A stretch of 64,000 nucleotides of DNA from Mycobacteroides salmoniphilum (GCF_004924335.1 NZ_CP024633.1:3906001-3970000); one strand, 5' to 3'; shown: positions 25,629 through 33,366, counted from the first letter of the stretch. Translations and numbers: made by a program. The notes: generated from the sequence alone by a model not told the origin.

Positions 25629-27616
25629 GCACCATCTCAGTCACGGCGCCCGGCATGTTGACCACGGTGCAAGACTGGCCGGGACGCACCGGATACTGGC
25701 AGGTGGGCGTGCCCCCGTCCGGCCCGATGGACGACCTGTCATTCCGGCTGGGCAATCGTGCCGTCGGCAACCCCGAGGGCGCCCCGGGACTGGAGGCGAC
25801 ACTCGCCGGTCCCACACTGCATTTCACCGAAGCAACCCTGGTCTGTGTGACGGGCGCACCGGCACTGGTCACCGTCAACGGCCGACCGGTCCCCCAGTGG
25901 CGCGCCGTCACCGTTCCCGCTGAGGGCACGCTCGCCGTGGGCGCCGCCGCAGATACCGGGATGCGCATCTACGTGCTGATCGCCGGCGGGATCGAGGTTC
26001 CGCACTTCCTGGGCAGCGCCGCCACCTTCACCCTCGGCGGGTTCGGCGGTCCCGCGGGACGCGCCTTGGCCGCCGGCGACGCTCTCACTCTGGGCAGCTC
26101 TCATGACGCTGAGCCACAATGCATTCCCGGTGCGGCACAGCCGGCGATCGGTCACCATTGGGAGCTCGCGGTCACCGAGGGACCGCATGGCGCACCCGAG
26201 TTCTTCACCCGCGGCGATATCGACGAGCTGTTGTCCACGGACTACGAGGTCCACTTCAATTCCGATCGCACCGGAGTGCGCCTCATCGGACCCAAACCGC
26301 AGTGGGCACGCACCGACGGCGGCGAGGCGGGGCTACATCCGTCGAACATCCATGACAACGCGTATGCGATTGGTGCTCTGGACTTCACCGGCGATACTCC
26401 GATCTTGCTAGGCCCCGACGGCCCCAGCCTGGGCGGGTTCGTCTGCCCGGTTACGGTGGTCTCGGCCGACCGGTGGAAGCTGGGGCAGCTACGCGCGGGC
26501 GACACTCTGCGATTCGTCCGAATCGAAGCATCTCGGAGCGCCTCGCTGCGCTCGATCGGTATCGATCGCCGCGGGCACTGGCCCTCGGTGTTCTCCACCC
26601 GGGGCGATGGTGACGACGGCGTCCTGGCGTATCGGCCGACCCGAGACGACGCGCCCGCTGTGACATACCGCCGCAGCGGCGACGACAATGTCCTGGTTGA
26701 ATACGGCGACCTCACACTGGATTTGGCGCTACGTGCGCGCGTCCACGCGTTACACCAACGACTGGAGGACACCCATACCTCCGGGATCGTCGATCTGACG
26801 CCGGGCATCCGGTCGCTACAGGTGCACTTCGATCCCGACAGGCTGCCCATGGGCAAGGTGCTGGGGCTGCTGGACGATATCGACGAACACCTTCCCGCTT
26901 CCGGCGAGCTCGTCGTGCCGAGTCGTCGGGTGGCCATGCCTCTTTCCTGGGACGATCCGTCCGCCCGCGAGGCCATGGAACGGTATCGCCTGGGTGTGCG
27001 CGCGGATGCCCCATGGATGCCCTGGAACATCGAATTCATCAGGCGCATCAATGGCTTGGGCACTGTTGACGAGGTGCATCGCACGGTCTACGACGCCTCG
27101 TATCTGGTGCTCGGCCTGGGCGATGTGTACCTCGGCGCGCCGGTGGCGACCCCGGTCGATCCCCGGCATCGGCTCGTCACCACCAAGTACAACCCCGCAC
27201 GTACCTGGACACCGGAGAACGCTGTCGGCATCGGCGGGGCGTACCTGTGCATCTACGGCATGGAGGGCCCCGGCGGATACCAATTGGTCGGCCGGACCGT
27301 ACAGGTCTGGAACCATCGGCATCCGGACAACGCCGGCGCTTTCGAACCCGGAACACCCTGGCTGCTGCGGTTCTTTGACCAGATCAGCTGGTACCCGGTG
27401 AGCGCCGAAGAGCTTCTTGAGCTACGCGATGAGCTCACCACCGGACGCGGGAGCGGCGGTGTCACGATCACTGAGGGTGAGTTCTCCATGGCGGAGTACT
27501 CGACATTCCTTGCCCAAAACGCGACGTCAATAGGCGAGTTCCGTGGCCTCCAACGCGCGGCATACGCGACGGAGCGGGAAGCATGGAGTACTGCGGGCGA
27601 ATTCGCCCGGGTCTAG
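25625..27616 (+). CDS. Urea/guanidine carboxylase-like carboxyltransferase lacking biotin carboxylase
   Basis: The start is ATG 25625 (MSTISVTAPGMLTTVQDWPG), overlapping the previous stop by ATGA, giving 663 residues. Residues about 1-330 are an AHS2/KipA-type half ('GRTGYWQVGVPPSGPMDDLSFRLGNRAVGN' region), and about 345-640 an AHS1/KipI-type half ('GIVDLTPGIRSLQVHFDPDR'); this is the order of the carboxyltransferase part of urea or guanidine carboxylase. The full enzymes are near 1200 residues with an N-terminal biotin carboxylase and a C-terminal biotin carrier. Both ends are absent here: it ends 'EREAWSTAGEFARV' where the carrier would begin. The frame is clean, so this is not recent decay. 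It is the last gene of the operon. Confidence 0.85.
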   Translation: MSTISVTAPGMLTTVQDWPGRTGYWQVGVPPSGPMDDLSFRLGNRAVGNPEGAPGLEATLAGPTLHFTEATLVCVTGAPALVTVNGRPVPQWRAVTVPAEGTLAVGAAADTGMRIYVLIAGGIEVPHFLGSAATFTLGGFGGPAGRALAAGDALTLGSSHDAEPQCIPGAAQPAIGHHWELAVTEGPHGAPEFFTRGDIDELLSTDYEVHFNSDRTGVRLIGPKPQWARTDGGEAGLHPSNIHDNAYAIGALDFTGDTPILLGPDGPSLGGFVCPVTVVSADRWKLGQLRAGDTLRFVRIEASRSASLRSIGIDRRGHWPSVFSTRGDGDDGVLAYRPTRDDAPAVTYRRSGDDNVLVEYGDLTLDLALRARVHALHQRLEDTHTSGIVDLTPGIRSLQVHFDPDRLPMGKVLGLLDDIDEHLPASGELVVPSRRVAMPLSWDDPSAREAMERYRLGVRADAPWMPWNIEFIRRINGLGTVDEVHRTVYDASYLVLGLGDVYLGAPVATPVDPRHRLVTTKYNPARTWTPENAVGIGGAYLCIYGMEGPGGYQLVGRTVQVWNHRHPDNAGAFEPGTPWLLRFFDQISWYPVSAEELLELRDELTTGRGSGGVTITEGEFSMAEYSTFLAQNATSIGEFRGLQRAAYATEREAWSTAGEFARV

Positions 27617-27624
27617 CAAGTGAG

Positions 27625-27658
27625 CGCCCCGAACCCCTCGCTCGCGAATACCGGGGCG
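27625..27658 (+). terminator. Hairpin after the carboxyltransferase gene
   Basis: CGCCCCG (27625-27631) pairs with CGGGGCG (27652-27658) around a 20-base loop, starting eight bases after the stop codon of the carboxyltransferase gene. The long loop makes it a modest terminator. The rest of the intergenic space up to 27835 shows no gene; a small reading frame there has no support. Confidence 0.5.
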
Positions 27659-27835
27659 TGTCACTTTGCTGTCTGAATTAACCACCCCTGGCGATCTTGG
27701 TCAAGAGAAATGGGCACACTGACATTTCCTGCGGCCATCAGGCGACGCTTTCGCCGAACGCGGCGAAGGCACGCCGCACGCACACAATCGGGCTGAGATT
27801 TGTGCGCACAACGTGCCCTCGCGCAGTTGGGTGGC

Positions 27836-28705
27836 TTATTTTGCGTTGTACTCGTAAAACCCGACACCGCTCTTCTTGCCGAGACGCCCGGCCTCGACCA
27901 TCCGGAGTAACAGCGGCGGGGCCGCGTACAGCGGCTCCTTGTACTCGTCGTACATCGAGTCGGCGATGAGCTTCAAGGTGTCGAGACCAACGAGGTCCGA
28001 CAGCCGCAGCGGGCCCATCGGGTGCGAAAGTCCCGCCACCACAGCCTTGTCGATGTCTTCGACTGTGGCAAAGCCGGATTCGGCCATCCGGATCGCCGCC
28101 AGCAGGTAAGGAACCAGCAAGAAATTGACCACGAAGCCGGAGCGGTCGGCGGCACGCACGACCTGCTTGCCCAGCACCTCGCTCGCGAAGGCCTCCGTGC
28201 GCGCGGCGGCCCCGGGCGTGGTGACCAGCGTCGAGATCAGCTCGACGAGCGGCAGCACGGGCACCGGGTTGAAGAAGTGCAGTCCCAGCACGCGCCCCGG
28301 ATTTTTGGTTGCCGCAGCGATTTTCATGATCGGGATGCTGGAGGTGTTGGACGCGAGAACCGCGTCGGGATCGGTGATCACCTCGTCGAGCTTGGCGAAG
28401 ATCGAGGCCTTGATGGACTCGTCCTCGATGACGGCCTCGACGACGAGCTGGCGATCGGAGAAGTCGGCCAGGTCAGTGGTGAACTTCAGGTTGGCGACGG
28501 CGGCATCGCGCTCACGCTCGGTGATCTTCCCGGCGGAGACGCCGCGGTCCAGTGACTTGACGATGCGGGCAGACCCCGCCTTCACCAGCTCCTCGGTGGT
28601 CTCGAAGACCAGCACGTCGACACCGGCACGTGCCGATACCTCGGCGATACCCGCGCCCATCTGTCCAGCGCCGATAACTCCTACCCGCGTGATTCCATCC
28701 GTCAT
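27836..28705 (-). CDS. fadB2: 3-hydroxybutyryl-CoA dehydrogenase
   Basis: FadB2 interconverts acetoacetyl-CoA and 3-hydroxybutyryl-CoA with a nicotinamide cofactor. The 289-residue enzyme has the N-terminal dinucleotide-binding motif 'VGVIGAGQMGAGIAEVSARAG', 'LASNTSSIPI', the catalytic-His region 'GLHFFNPVPVLPLVELI', and the C-terminal 'GLSHPMGPLRLSDLVGLDTL' dimer domain. Length and order match M. tuberculosis Rv0468, next to the isocitrate lyase gene Rv0467. ATG 28705 is the clear start. It lies downstream of aceA on the same strand, but a strong hairpin in between suggests separate transcription. Cytoplasmic. Confidence 0.96.
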   Translation of the reverse strand: MTDGITRVGVIGAGQMGAGIAEVSARAGVDVLVFETTEELVKAGSARIVKSLDRGVSAGKITERERDAAVANLKFTTDLADFSDRQLVVEAVIEDESIKASIFAKLDEVITDPDAVLASNTSSIPIMKIAAATKNPGRVLGLHFFNPVPVLPLVELISTLVTTPGAAARTEAFASEVLGKQVVRAADRSGFVVNFLLVPYLLAAIRMAESGFATVEDIDKAVVAGLSHPMGPLRLSDLVGLDTLKLIADSMYDEYKEPLYAAPPLLLRMVEAGRLGKKSGVGFYEYNAK

Positions 28706-28761
28706 CTTCGTACTACTCCCTGAACATCGTTGTTAGTTTTGGTCGTATCTGATGGTCTTCG

Positions 28762-28789
28762 CGCAAGCTGGGGGTACCTCCCGCTTGCG
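28762..28789. repeat. Palindromic intergenic repeat with GGTACC core
   Basis: CGCAAGC (28762-28768) pairs with GCTTGCG (28783-28789) around an inner near-palindrome centred on GGTACC. This sequence type (…GGGGGTACCTCCC… with flanking complementary arms) is known as a dispersed intergenic palindrome in mycobacteria and streptomycetes. Only one copy was noticed in this window. Confidence 0.55.
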
Positions 28790-28809
28790 GGGGCCTCATC
28801 CATCCAGCA

Positions 28810-28849
28810 CACAGGCCCCGCCCAACGGGATACGTGGGCGGGGCCTGTG
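28810..28849 (-). terminator. Perfect 15-bp hairpin after aceA
   Basis: CACAGGCCCCGCCCA (28810-28824) pairs without mismatch with 28835-28849 around a ten-base loop. It lies 68 bp beyond the aceA stop codon on the minus strand and upstream of fadB2, so it probably ends the aceA transcript. Confidence 0.8.
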
Positions 28850-28917
28850 CTGTCAACTCAGTGGGTCACACCGAGAGTCTTGACGTGGGCGCATTGCCCG
28901 GCTAGAGCAGGCGTGAC

Positions 28918-30210
28918 TTAGTGGAACTGGCCCTCTTCGGTCGAGCCCTTCAGCGCCGCGGTCGAGGTGTTCGGGTCCACGGTGGTGGCGATCCGATCGA
29001 AGTAGCCGGCGCCGACCTCACGCTGGTGCTTGGTGGCGGTGTAACCACGGGCCTCGGCCGCGAACTCGCGCTCCTGCAGGTCGACGTAGGCCGTCATGCC
29101 CTCGCGGGCGTAGCCGTAGGCCAGGTCGAACATCGAGTAGTTCAGGGCGTGGAAGCCGGCCAGGGTGATGAACTGGAACGTGAAGCCCATGGCACCCAGT
29201 TCCTTCTGGAACTTGGCGATGGTCGAGTCGTCCAGCGCCTGCTTCCAGTTGAAGGACGGGCTGCAGTTGTAGGACAGCAGCTGGTCCGGGAACTCGGCCT
29301 TGACGGCTTCCGCGAACTTGCGGGCGACCGCGAGGTCCGGCACGCCGGTCTCCATCCAGATGAGGTCGGCGTACGGGGCGTAGGCCTTGGCACGCGCGAT
29401 ACAGGGCTCGATGCCCTTCTGCACGTTGTAGAAGCCCTCGGCGGTGCGCTCACCGGTGACGAAGGGCTGGTCGCGCTCGTCCACATCCGAGGTGATCAGG
29501 GTGGCGGCCTCGGCGTCGGTACGCGCGATGACGACGGTCGGGGTGTTCGCGACGTCGGCTGCCAGACGAGCCGAGGTCAGGGTGCGGACGTGCTGCTGGG
29601 TGGGGATCAGCACCTTGCCACCGAGGTGGCCGCACTTCTTCTCCGAGGCCAGCTGGTCTTCCCAGTGGGTACCGGCGGCACCCGCGGCGATCATGGCCTT
29701 CTGCAGCTCGTAGACGTTCAGCGCGCCACCGAAGCCGGCCTCACCGTCGGCGACGATCGGCACGAGCCAGTTGTCGATGCTGGTGTCGCCCTCGACGCGG
29801 GCGATCTCGTCGGCGCGCAGCAGGGCGTTGTTGATGCGGCGCACGACGGCCGGCACCGAGTTGGCCGGGTAGAGGCTCTGGTCCGGGTAGGTGTGGCCCG
29901 AGAGGTTGGCGTCGCCGGCGACCTGCCAGCCGGACAGGTAGATGGCCTTGAGGCCGGCACGGACCTGCTGCACGGCCATGTTGCCGGTCAGCGCGCCCAG
30001 CGCGTTGATGTAGGAGCCGTCGCCCTTGGTGACGCCTTCCCACAGGATTTCCGCGCCACGGCGCGCCAGGGTGTTCTCTTCGACGACGCTGCCCTGCAGC
30101 TCCTCGACCTGGGCTGCGGTGTAGTCGCGGGTGATGCCCTTCCAGCGGGGGTTGGTGTCCCAGTCCTGCTGGATTTCGGCCGCGGTGCGCGGCTTTCCGA
30201 CGTTCGACAT
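28918..30210 (-). CDS. aceA: Isocitrate lyase
   Basis: Isocitrate lyase cleaves isocitrate to glyoxylate and succinate in the glyoxylate shunt and doubles as methylisocitrate lyase in mycobacteria growing on fatty acids. The 430-residue protein is close to the 428-residue Icl1 of M. tuberculosis. The catalytic '[11 protein letters not shown]' is intact, as are '[15 protein letters not shown]' (metal binding), '[12 protein letters not shown]' and '[11 protein letters not shown]'. ATG 30210 follows AAGGAG. The gene lies in the Rv0466-Rv0468 order, with a 283-bp upstream region holding a RamB-like site and repeats. Induction by acetate or fatty acids is expected. Confidence 0.98.
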   Translation of the reverse strand: MSNVGKPRTAAEIQQDWDTNPRWKGITRDYTAAQVEELQGSVVEENTLARRGAEILWEGVTKGDGSYINALGALTGNMAVQQVRAGLKAIYLSGWQVAGDANLSGHTYPDQSLYPANSVPAVVRRINNALLRADEIARVEGDTSIDNWLVPIVADGEAGFGGALNVYELQKAMIAAGAAGTHWEDQLASEKKCGHLGGKVLIPTQQHVRTLTSARLAADVANTPTVVIARTDAEAATLITSDVDERDQPFVTGERTAEGFYNVQKGIEPCIARAKAYAPYADLIWMETGVPDLAVARKFAEAVKAEFPDQLLSYNCSPSFNWKQALDDSTIAKFQKELGAMGFTFQFITLAGFHALNYSMFDLAYGYAREGMTAYVDLQEREFAAEARGYTATKHQREVGAGYFDRIATTVDPNTSTAALKGSTEEGQFH

Positions 30211-30377
30211 TGGTACTCCTTGCTATGACCCTGAGTTACGCGCCTCAGCGTTTTTCTGACCCTGACGGATTGTTAACGCTCAGGCACGTTCACTCTGTTG
30301 ACTGTTACGACGATGTCACAGACCATATGCGCAGGTCCACCCGCTCCCAGTGCCAATTTTCGCTAGGGATTAACGGG

Positions 30378-30398
30378 CTTTTGCAAACTTTGCGAAGC
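30378..30398. promoter_or_regulatory. RamB-like site in aceA promoter
   Basis: The stretch reads TTTTGCAAACTTTGCGAAG, with two TTTGC(G/A)AA units, resembling the RamB motif (AAAGTTTGCAAA) that controls aceA in corynebacteria and icl1 in mycobacteria. It lies about 170 bp upstream of the aceA start. Confidence 0.55.
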
Positions 30399-30408
30399 GG
30401 CTAATCGT

Positions 30409-30471
30409 ACGCTCGTACTGTTGCTACCGGTCGGTAACCAACAATCCCCTGTTCAGAACGCTCGTACTGTT
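30409..30471. repeat. Two copies of a 14-bp direct repeat plus palindrome
   Basis: ACGCTCGTACTGTT occurs exactly at 30409-30422 and 30458-30471, 49 bp start to start. Between them is TACCG-GT-CGGTA (30425-30436), a typical TetR-type inverted repeat. All lie upstream of aceA and directly after the thioesterase stop codon, in the 283-bp region with no gene. Confidence 0.65.
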
Positions 30472-30493
30472 AAACGACCGACGCCGTGTCTAG

Positions 30494-31294
30494 TTATCGA
30501 GCGAATATCGAGGCGAGGGCCTTCACCTCGTCGCCCACGACATATGTGAGCGTTGTAACACTGCGACCGGGGACGCCGAACGCGGTTCCGTCCTCGTAGA
30601 CGTTGGTGATGATCTCGAGCTTGTCGCCGAGCGCTACCGCGGAGTCATGCTCGATGCTCACGCGATACGGGGCGGACAGCAGCTCAGGATGCCGCGAGAG
30701 ATGGTCTTCCACGATGCTCCAGTAAACAGAGTTGTTCATGTGATCGAACAGGTCCATATCGGTGAATCGCACCGGGAAGTCCCGGATATCGGTCGCGGTA
30801 TCCCGGCTACCGGGCTTGTTGTAGGGCTTCCACCGCAACCGGTCCACATCCGTCGTGGAGGCGACCGTAGCCAGGAAGTCGTCTTCGATACGGGCCGGCC
30901 CCTGGGTTTCACGGCTGACGTGAATCCAGAATGCCTCGGACTCCACCAGTCCCCCGTCCCGACCGTCGAGCCGCACCCGCATCTGGCACCACCGGTTGGA
31001 CGTGGCCGAGCACCAACGGCGCAGCCACAGGGCCTCCCTGAACTCAATGGGCTTGATCACGTCGATCATGGTGCGGCGGACGACCCAGTGCGGGTGAGTC
31101 TCCTCGGCCTCCACCCCACGCAGGTGGTCCTGCCCGATGTCCTGAATATGCCGAGCGGCCCCGTCCAGCCGCAAACGCCCGCCGGAGTCGACGTCGGCGA
31201 TGCGAACGGGCCAACGACCCTCGTAGACGTGGGGATGCGCGTGGGGCACGGGCATCATGTCTTTGTCGAGGCCGGTGCTCGGTTCGGTGCTCAC
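30494..31294 (-). CDS. Acyl-[acyl carrier protein] thioesterase (Rv0466 type)
   Basis: The enzyme is a double-hotdog thioesterase of the plant FatA/FatB-like family, which releases fatty acids from ACP. The start is taken as GTG 31294 (giving 266 residues, matching Rv0466); an upstream frame to 31375 is not supported. Signatures: 'ARHIQDIGQDHLRGVEAEET', 'HWVVRRTMIDVIKPIEF' and, in the second hotdog, 'RFTDMDLFDHMNNSVYWSIVE' with the catalytic-type Asn/His region. Its neighbour order (thioesterase-aceA-fadB2) is that of Rv0466-Rv0468. The physiological acyl-ACP is unknown. Cytoplasmic. Confidence 0.92.
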   Translation of the reverse strand: MSTEPSTGLDKDMMPVPHAHPHVYEGRWPVRIADVDSGGRLRLDGAARHIQDIGQDHLRGVEAEETHPHWVVRRTMIDVIKPIEFREALWLRRWCSATSNRWCQMRVRLDGRDGGLVESEAFWIHVSRETQGPARIEDDFLATVASTTDVDRLRWKPYNKPGSRDTATDIRDFPVRFTDMDLFDHMNNSVYWSIVEDHLSRHPELLSAPYRVSIEHDSAVALGDKLEIITNVYEDGTAFGVPGRSVTTLTYVVGDEVKALASIFAR

Positions 31295-31348
31295 GCCCCG
31301 ATCATCACACATCAATCCTGCCTCGGTGCCGGATGGCGCATGCCGGAA

Positions 31349-31381
31349 CGGCGGGTGCGGCAATACCTGCCACACCCGCCG
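31349..31381 (-). terminator. 14-bp hairpin after the Ro remnant
   Basis: Positions 31349-31362 pair with 31368-31381 with one mismatch around a five-base loop. It starts seven bases after the stop codon of the truncated Ro gene, so that gene keeps its own terminator. Confidence 0.75.
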
Positions 31382-31387
31382 AGACCG

Positions 31388-32080
31388 CTACAACCGCCCG
31401 GCGGTGAAATCCGACAACAGCTGCGGCACAGCCGAATCGAATCCCGATACATCCAGCTGACGTGGATCCGAGGGATTCGCAATCGAGTTGCTGGTACCGG
31501 TCATCCCGACCACCACCAGACGGGTGTCCAGCCCCATCTTCTGGCGGTATTCGGCGAGCGCCTGGTGCGGGTGAATGTCCCCATACCAGGTCTCGTTATC
31601 CGTGTAGAGGTGAATCGCATCGAACGCCAAGCGGTTCTTCAGCGCCCACACCATCGGCAGCGCACAGTCCGTGCCGCCCATGGGCAATCCGGCCGTGTAC
31701 CTGCAGACATCGTCGAGCCGGCGCCGCGCCGTGATGTCCAGCCGCGTGATGCCCGGCTTGCGCCAGTTCGCACCGGCCGTGAAACCGATTGCCTGGTAAT
31801 CGGTTTCGACATTGGCAGACACCAACGCCAGCGCAGCCGATGCCTCGCGGCAGGTCAGCGGCATTCCCGAGATCCGGCAGTCCATCGATCCCGAGATATC
31901 CAGCGCCAGCAGCACACGTCCACCGGAAGGCTCCACGGCGCCGTAGGCGGCGTAGGCGCCGTAGAACGCAGCATCCAGCGCATCCACAATCCGGGGCTCC
32001 GGAGTCCAGGTGCTGGCACCGCGGTCCGAACGCCCGGAGGCGTACGTCCGCGCGGCCACCAGGACGTTTACCGGATGCAC
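31388..32080 (-). pseudogene. 5'-truncated Ro/TROVE protein, C-terminal vWA half
   Basis: Bacterial Ro (Rsr) proteins are rings of TROVE HEAT-like repeats closed by a von Willebrand A domain; they bind Y RNA and work with exonucleases in RNA decay and quality control. Full-length relatives have over 500 residues. Here only about 230 C-terminal residues are coded, beginning in the last TROVE helix ('HPVNVLVAARTYASGRS') and covering the vWA domain with its MIDAS intact: 'LLALDISGSM', 'PMGGTDCALPM' and 'IHLYTDNETW'. GTG 32080 is the only usable start; the coding sense continues upstream (RLRKAR) to a stop within the tRNA-like D-arm. The RNA-binding part is lost, so it is called a remnant, though a stand-alone vWA protein may still be made. 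Confidence 0.8.
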
Positions 32081-32104
32081 CCGCGCCTTGCGCAGCCGCG
32101 CGGC

Positions 32105-32187
32105 ATCATGGCTCTACCACGCTGAGCTACAGGACCCTTAAGGCCCTGACGGGATTCGAACCCGCGACCTATGAATTAACAGTTAAC
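32105..32187 (-). ncRNA. tRNA-like RNA with permuted halves (Y RNA/YrlA-like)
   Basis: On the minus strand the order is: an anticodon-arm-like part (32171-32187, loop CTGTTAA), variable bases AGGTC (32166-32170), a T-arm GCGGG-TTCGAAT-CCCGT (32149-32165), acceptor strand CAGGGCC (32142-32148), loop TTAAG, acceptor strand GGTCCTG (32130-32136), then a D-arm GCTC-AGCGTGGTA-GAGC (32111-32127) and ATGA (32106-32109), which pairs with TCAT at 32171-32174. The acceptor strands form seven pairs, one G-U. A T-arm before a D-arm, with the acceptor stem closed by a loop, is the layout of the tRNA-mimic module of bacterial Y RNAs, and a Ro gene follows directly. Beyond the four-base stem the two ends do not pair, so the Ro-binding stem seems lost. 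Confidence 0.7.
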
Positions 32188-32384
32188 CGATCCACATCCG
32201 GCCCGCACCACCAATGTTCTGTTGTTAGTGCAGAACTGTACGGTCATTTCGCCTGCTGTCCAAGGGATTATTTGGCGAACTCGGCAAACCGGAAGTCAGC
32301 AAGGGCACATCACGGATGCCGGGGCGGCCCTCACAGGTTCTCATCGTCGGTCGCCTGATCCGCTCGGCGTGTCACACCGTATTT

Positions 32385-32459
32385 GATTGGTACCCAATCG
32401 GTCTCACGATGTTCGCAGCGTGATCTCACCACAATCCGATCGTGGTGACCATACGATCG
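32385..32459. promoter_or_regulatory. Inverted repeats upstream of CPBP gene
   Basis: GATTGG-TAC-CCAATC (32385-32399) and CGATCGT (32437-32443) paired with ACGATCG (32453-32459) around TGGTGACCA precede the GTG start at 32464. They could be operators or a leader hairpin covering the ribosome-binding region. The remainder of 32188-32463 shows no gene. Confidence 0.4.
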
Positions 32460-32463
32460 TCTG

Positions 32464-33366
32464 GTGGTAACCAGCCGGCCGGACCCCGACAGCGGAGTCG
32501 CCCAGGCCCTGCTCGCAGCCGCCGGTCTGTTGTTCACGATCGCCATCGGCGGGCTCGTGATCAGTGGGCACACCATGGTCCGGTTCTCTTCGGACGAGGC
32601 CGCCGAGCCCTATCCGCTGTGGATGCCGTTGACCTCGTCCCTGATGGTGCTGCTGCTCACCCGCCTGGTGCCCATGCGCCTGGCGGCGATCGACCCGCTC
32701 GCCGACATCGGTAGAGAGCGCCTCACCCGCGAAGTGCGGGTACTGGTGTGTGCCGCCCTCGCGTTCCCCGTCCTGGTCGTCGCGGCAGCGGTCACCGAAA
32801 TACCACGGGATGCCGTGTACAGCCCGATCAAGGTGTTGATGTTCCTGGTGATTCCGCTGCTGGCCTTCCGCGTCTTCCGGGGCGGTGTGCCACAGGGACC
32901 GAAGGCGCGGTGGACCTCTCCGCTGGACCGCACCCGCCTGCTGGCGCCGATAGTCCCGGTTGTCGCGTGGATCGCGTTGGCTCGACTCGGGCCCCTCGCA
33001 CCGCCCGCTACCTCCCTGGCGAGCCTGCCCGATCCCGTGACCATCGCCGTGGCCTCGCTGATCACACTGCTGACGGCGGGCGTGCTCGAGGAGGTGTTCT
33101 ACCGCGGGTTCCTGCAGACCCGGCTGGAATCACTGGTTGGCCGTTGGCCGGCCATCGCTACGTCGTCAGTGCTCTTCGCCGCGATGCACATCGCCTCACA
33201 CGTGCGGGCCGACACCGTGGCCGTGGACCTCGCGACGATCGTGGCGGTCCAAGGAACGTTCGGCGTGATGCAGGGCTACCTATGGAGCCGGTATCGAAAC
33301 ATCTGGGCGCCGATAGCCATTCACATCGCCGTCAACTTGATCTACCTCGACATGCTCATCAGCTGA
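32464..33366 (+). CDS. CPBP-family intramembrane metalloprotease
   Basis: The 300-residue protein has seven or eight hydrophobic helices and the CPBP (Rce1/Abi-type) motifs: 'EEVFYRGFLQTRLE' at 209-222 with the double glutamate and arginine, 'SSVLFAAMHIASH' with the second-site histidine, and 'PIAIHIAVNLIYLD' with the third. Eukaryotic Rce1 cleaves prenylated CAAX proteins; bacterial members are tied to bacteriocin immunity, protein secretion or unknown tasks. GTG 32464 is the start. The gene stands alone, next to inverted repeats, and its 3' end overlaps the end of the convergent MFS gene by 87 bp. The inner membrane is its site. Confidence 0.9.
   Translation: MVTSRPDPDSGVAQALLAAAGLLFTIAIGGLVISGHTMVRFSSDEAAEPYPLWMPLTSSLMVLLLTRLVPMRLAAIDPLADIGRERLTREVRVLVCAALAFPVLVVAAAVTEIPRDAVYSPIKVLMFLVIPLLAFRVFRGGVPQGPKARWTSPLDRTRLLAPIVPVVAWIALARLGPLAPPATSLASLPDPVTIAVASLITLLTAGVLEEVFYRGFLQTRLESLVGRWPAIATSSVLFAAMHIASHVRADTVAVDLATIVAVQGTFGVMQGYLWSRYRNIWAPIAIHIAVNLIYLDMLIS

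Noticed and set aside
27661..27867. 68-residue leftward frame between the carboxyltransferase gene and fadB2
   Set aside because: Arg/Cys-rich, overlaps the end of fadB2, no ribosome-binding site and no family.
28921..30228. 435-residue frame antisense to isocitrate lyase, rich in Val, Gly and Asp
   Set aside because: It mirrors aceA codon by codon in a high-GC gene and has no protein family character; aceA on the other strand has its catalytic motifs intact.
32142..32187. A standard tRNA-Asn gene (anticodon loop CTGTTAA)
   Set aside because: No D-arm or 5' acceptor strand lies upstream on this strand; the matching half is downstream, so a normal tRNA cannot be built.
32331..32576. 81-residue leftward frame as possible missing N-terminus of the Ro protein
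   Set aside because: It has no TROVE-like sequence and overlaps the CPBP gene.
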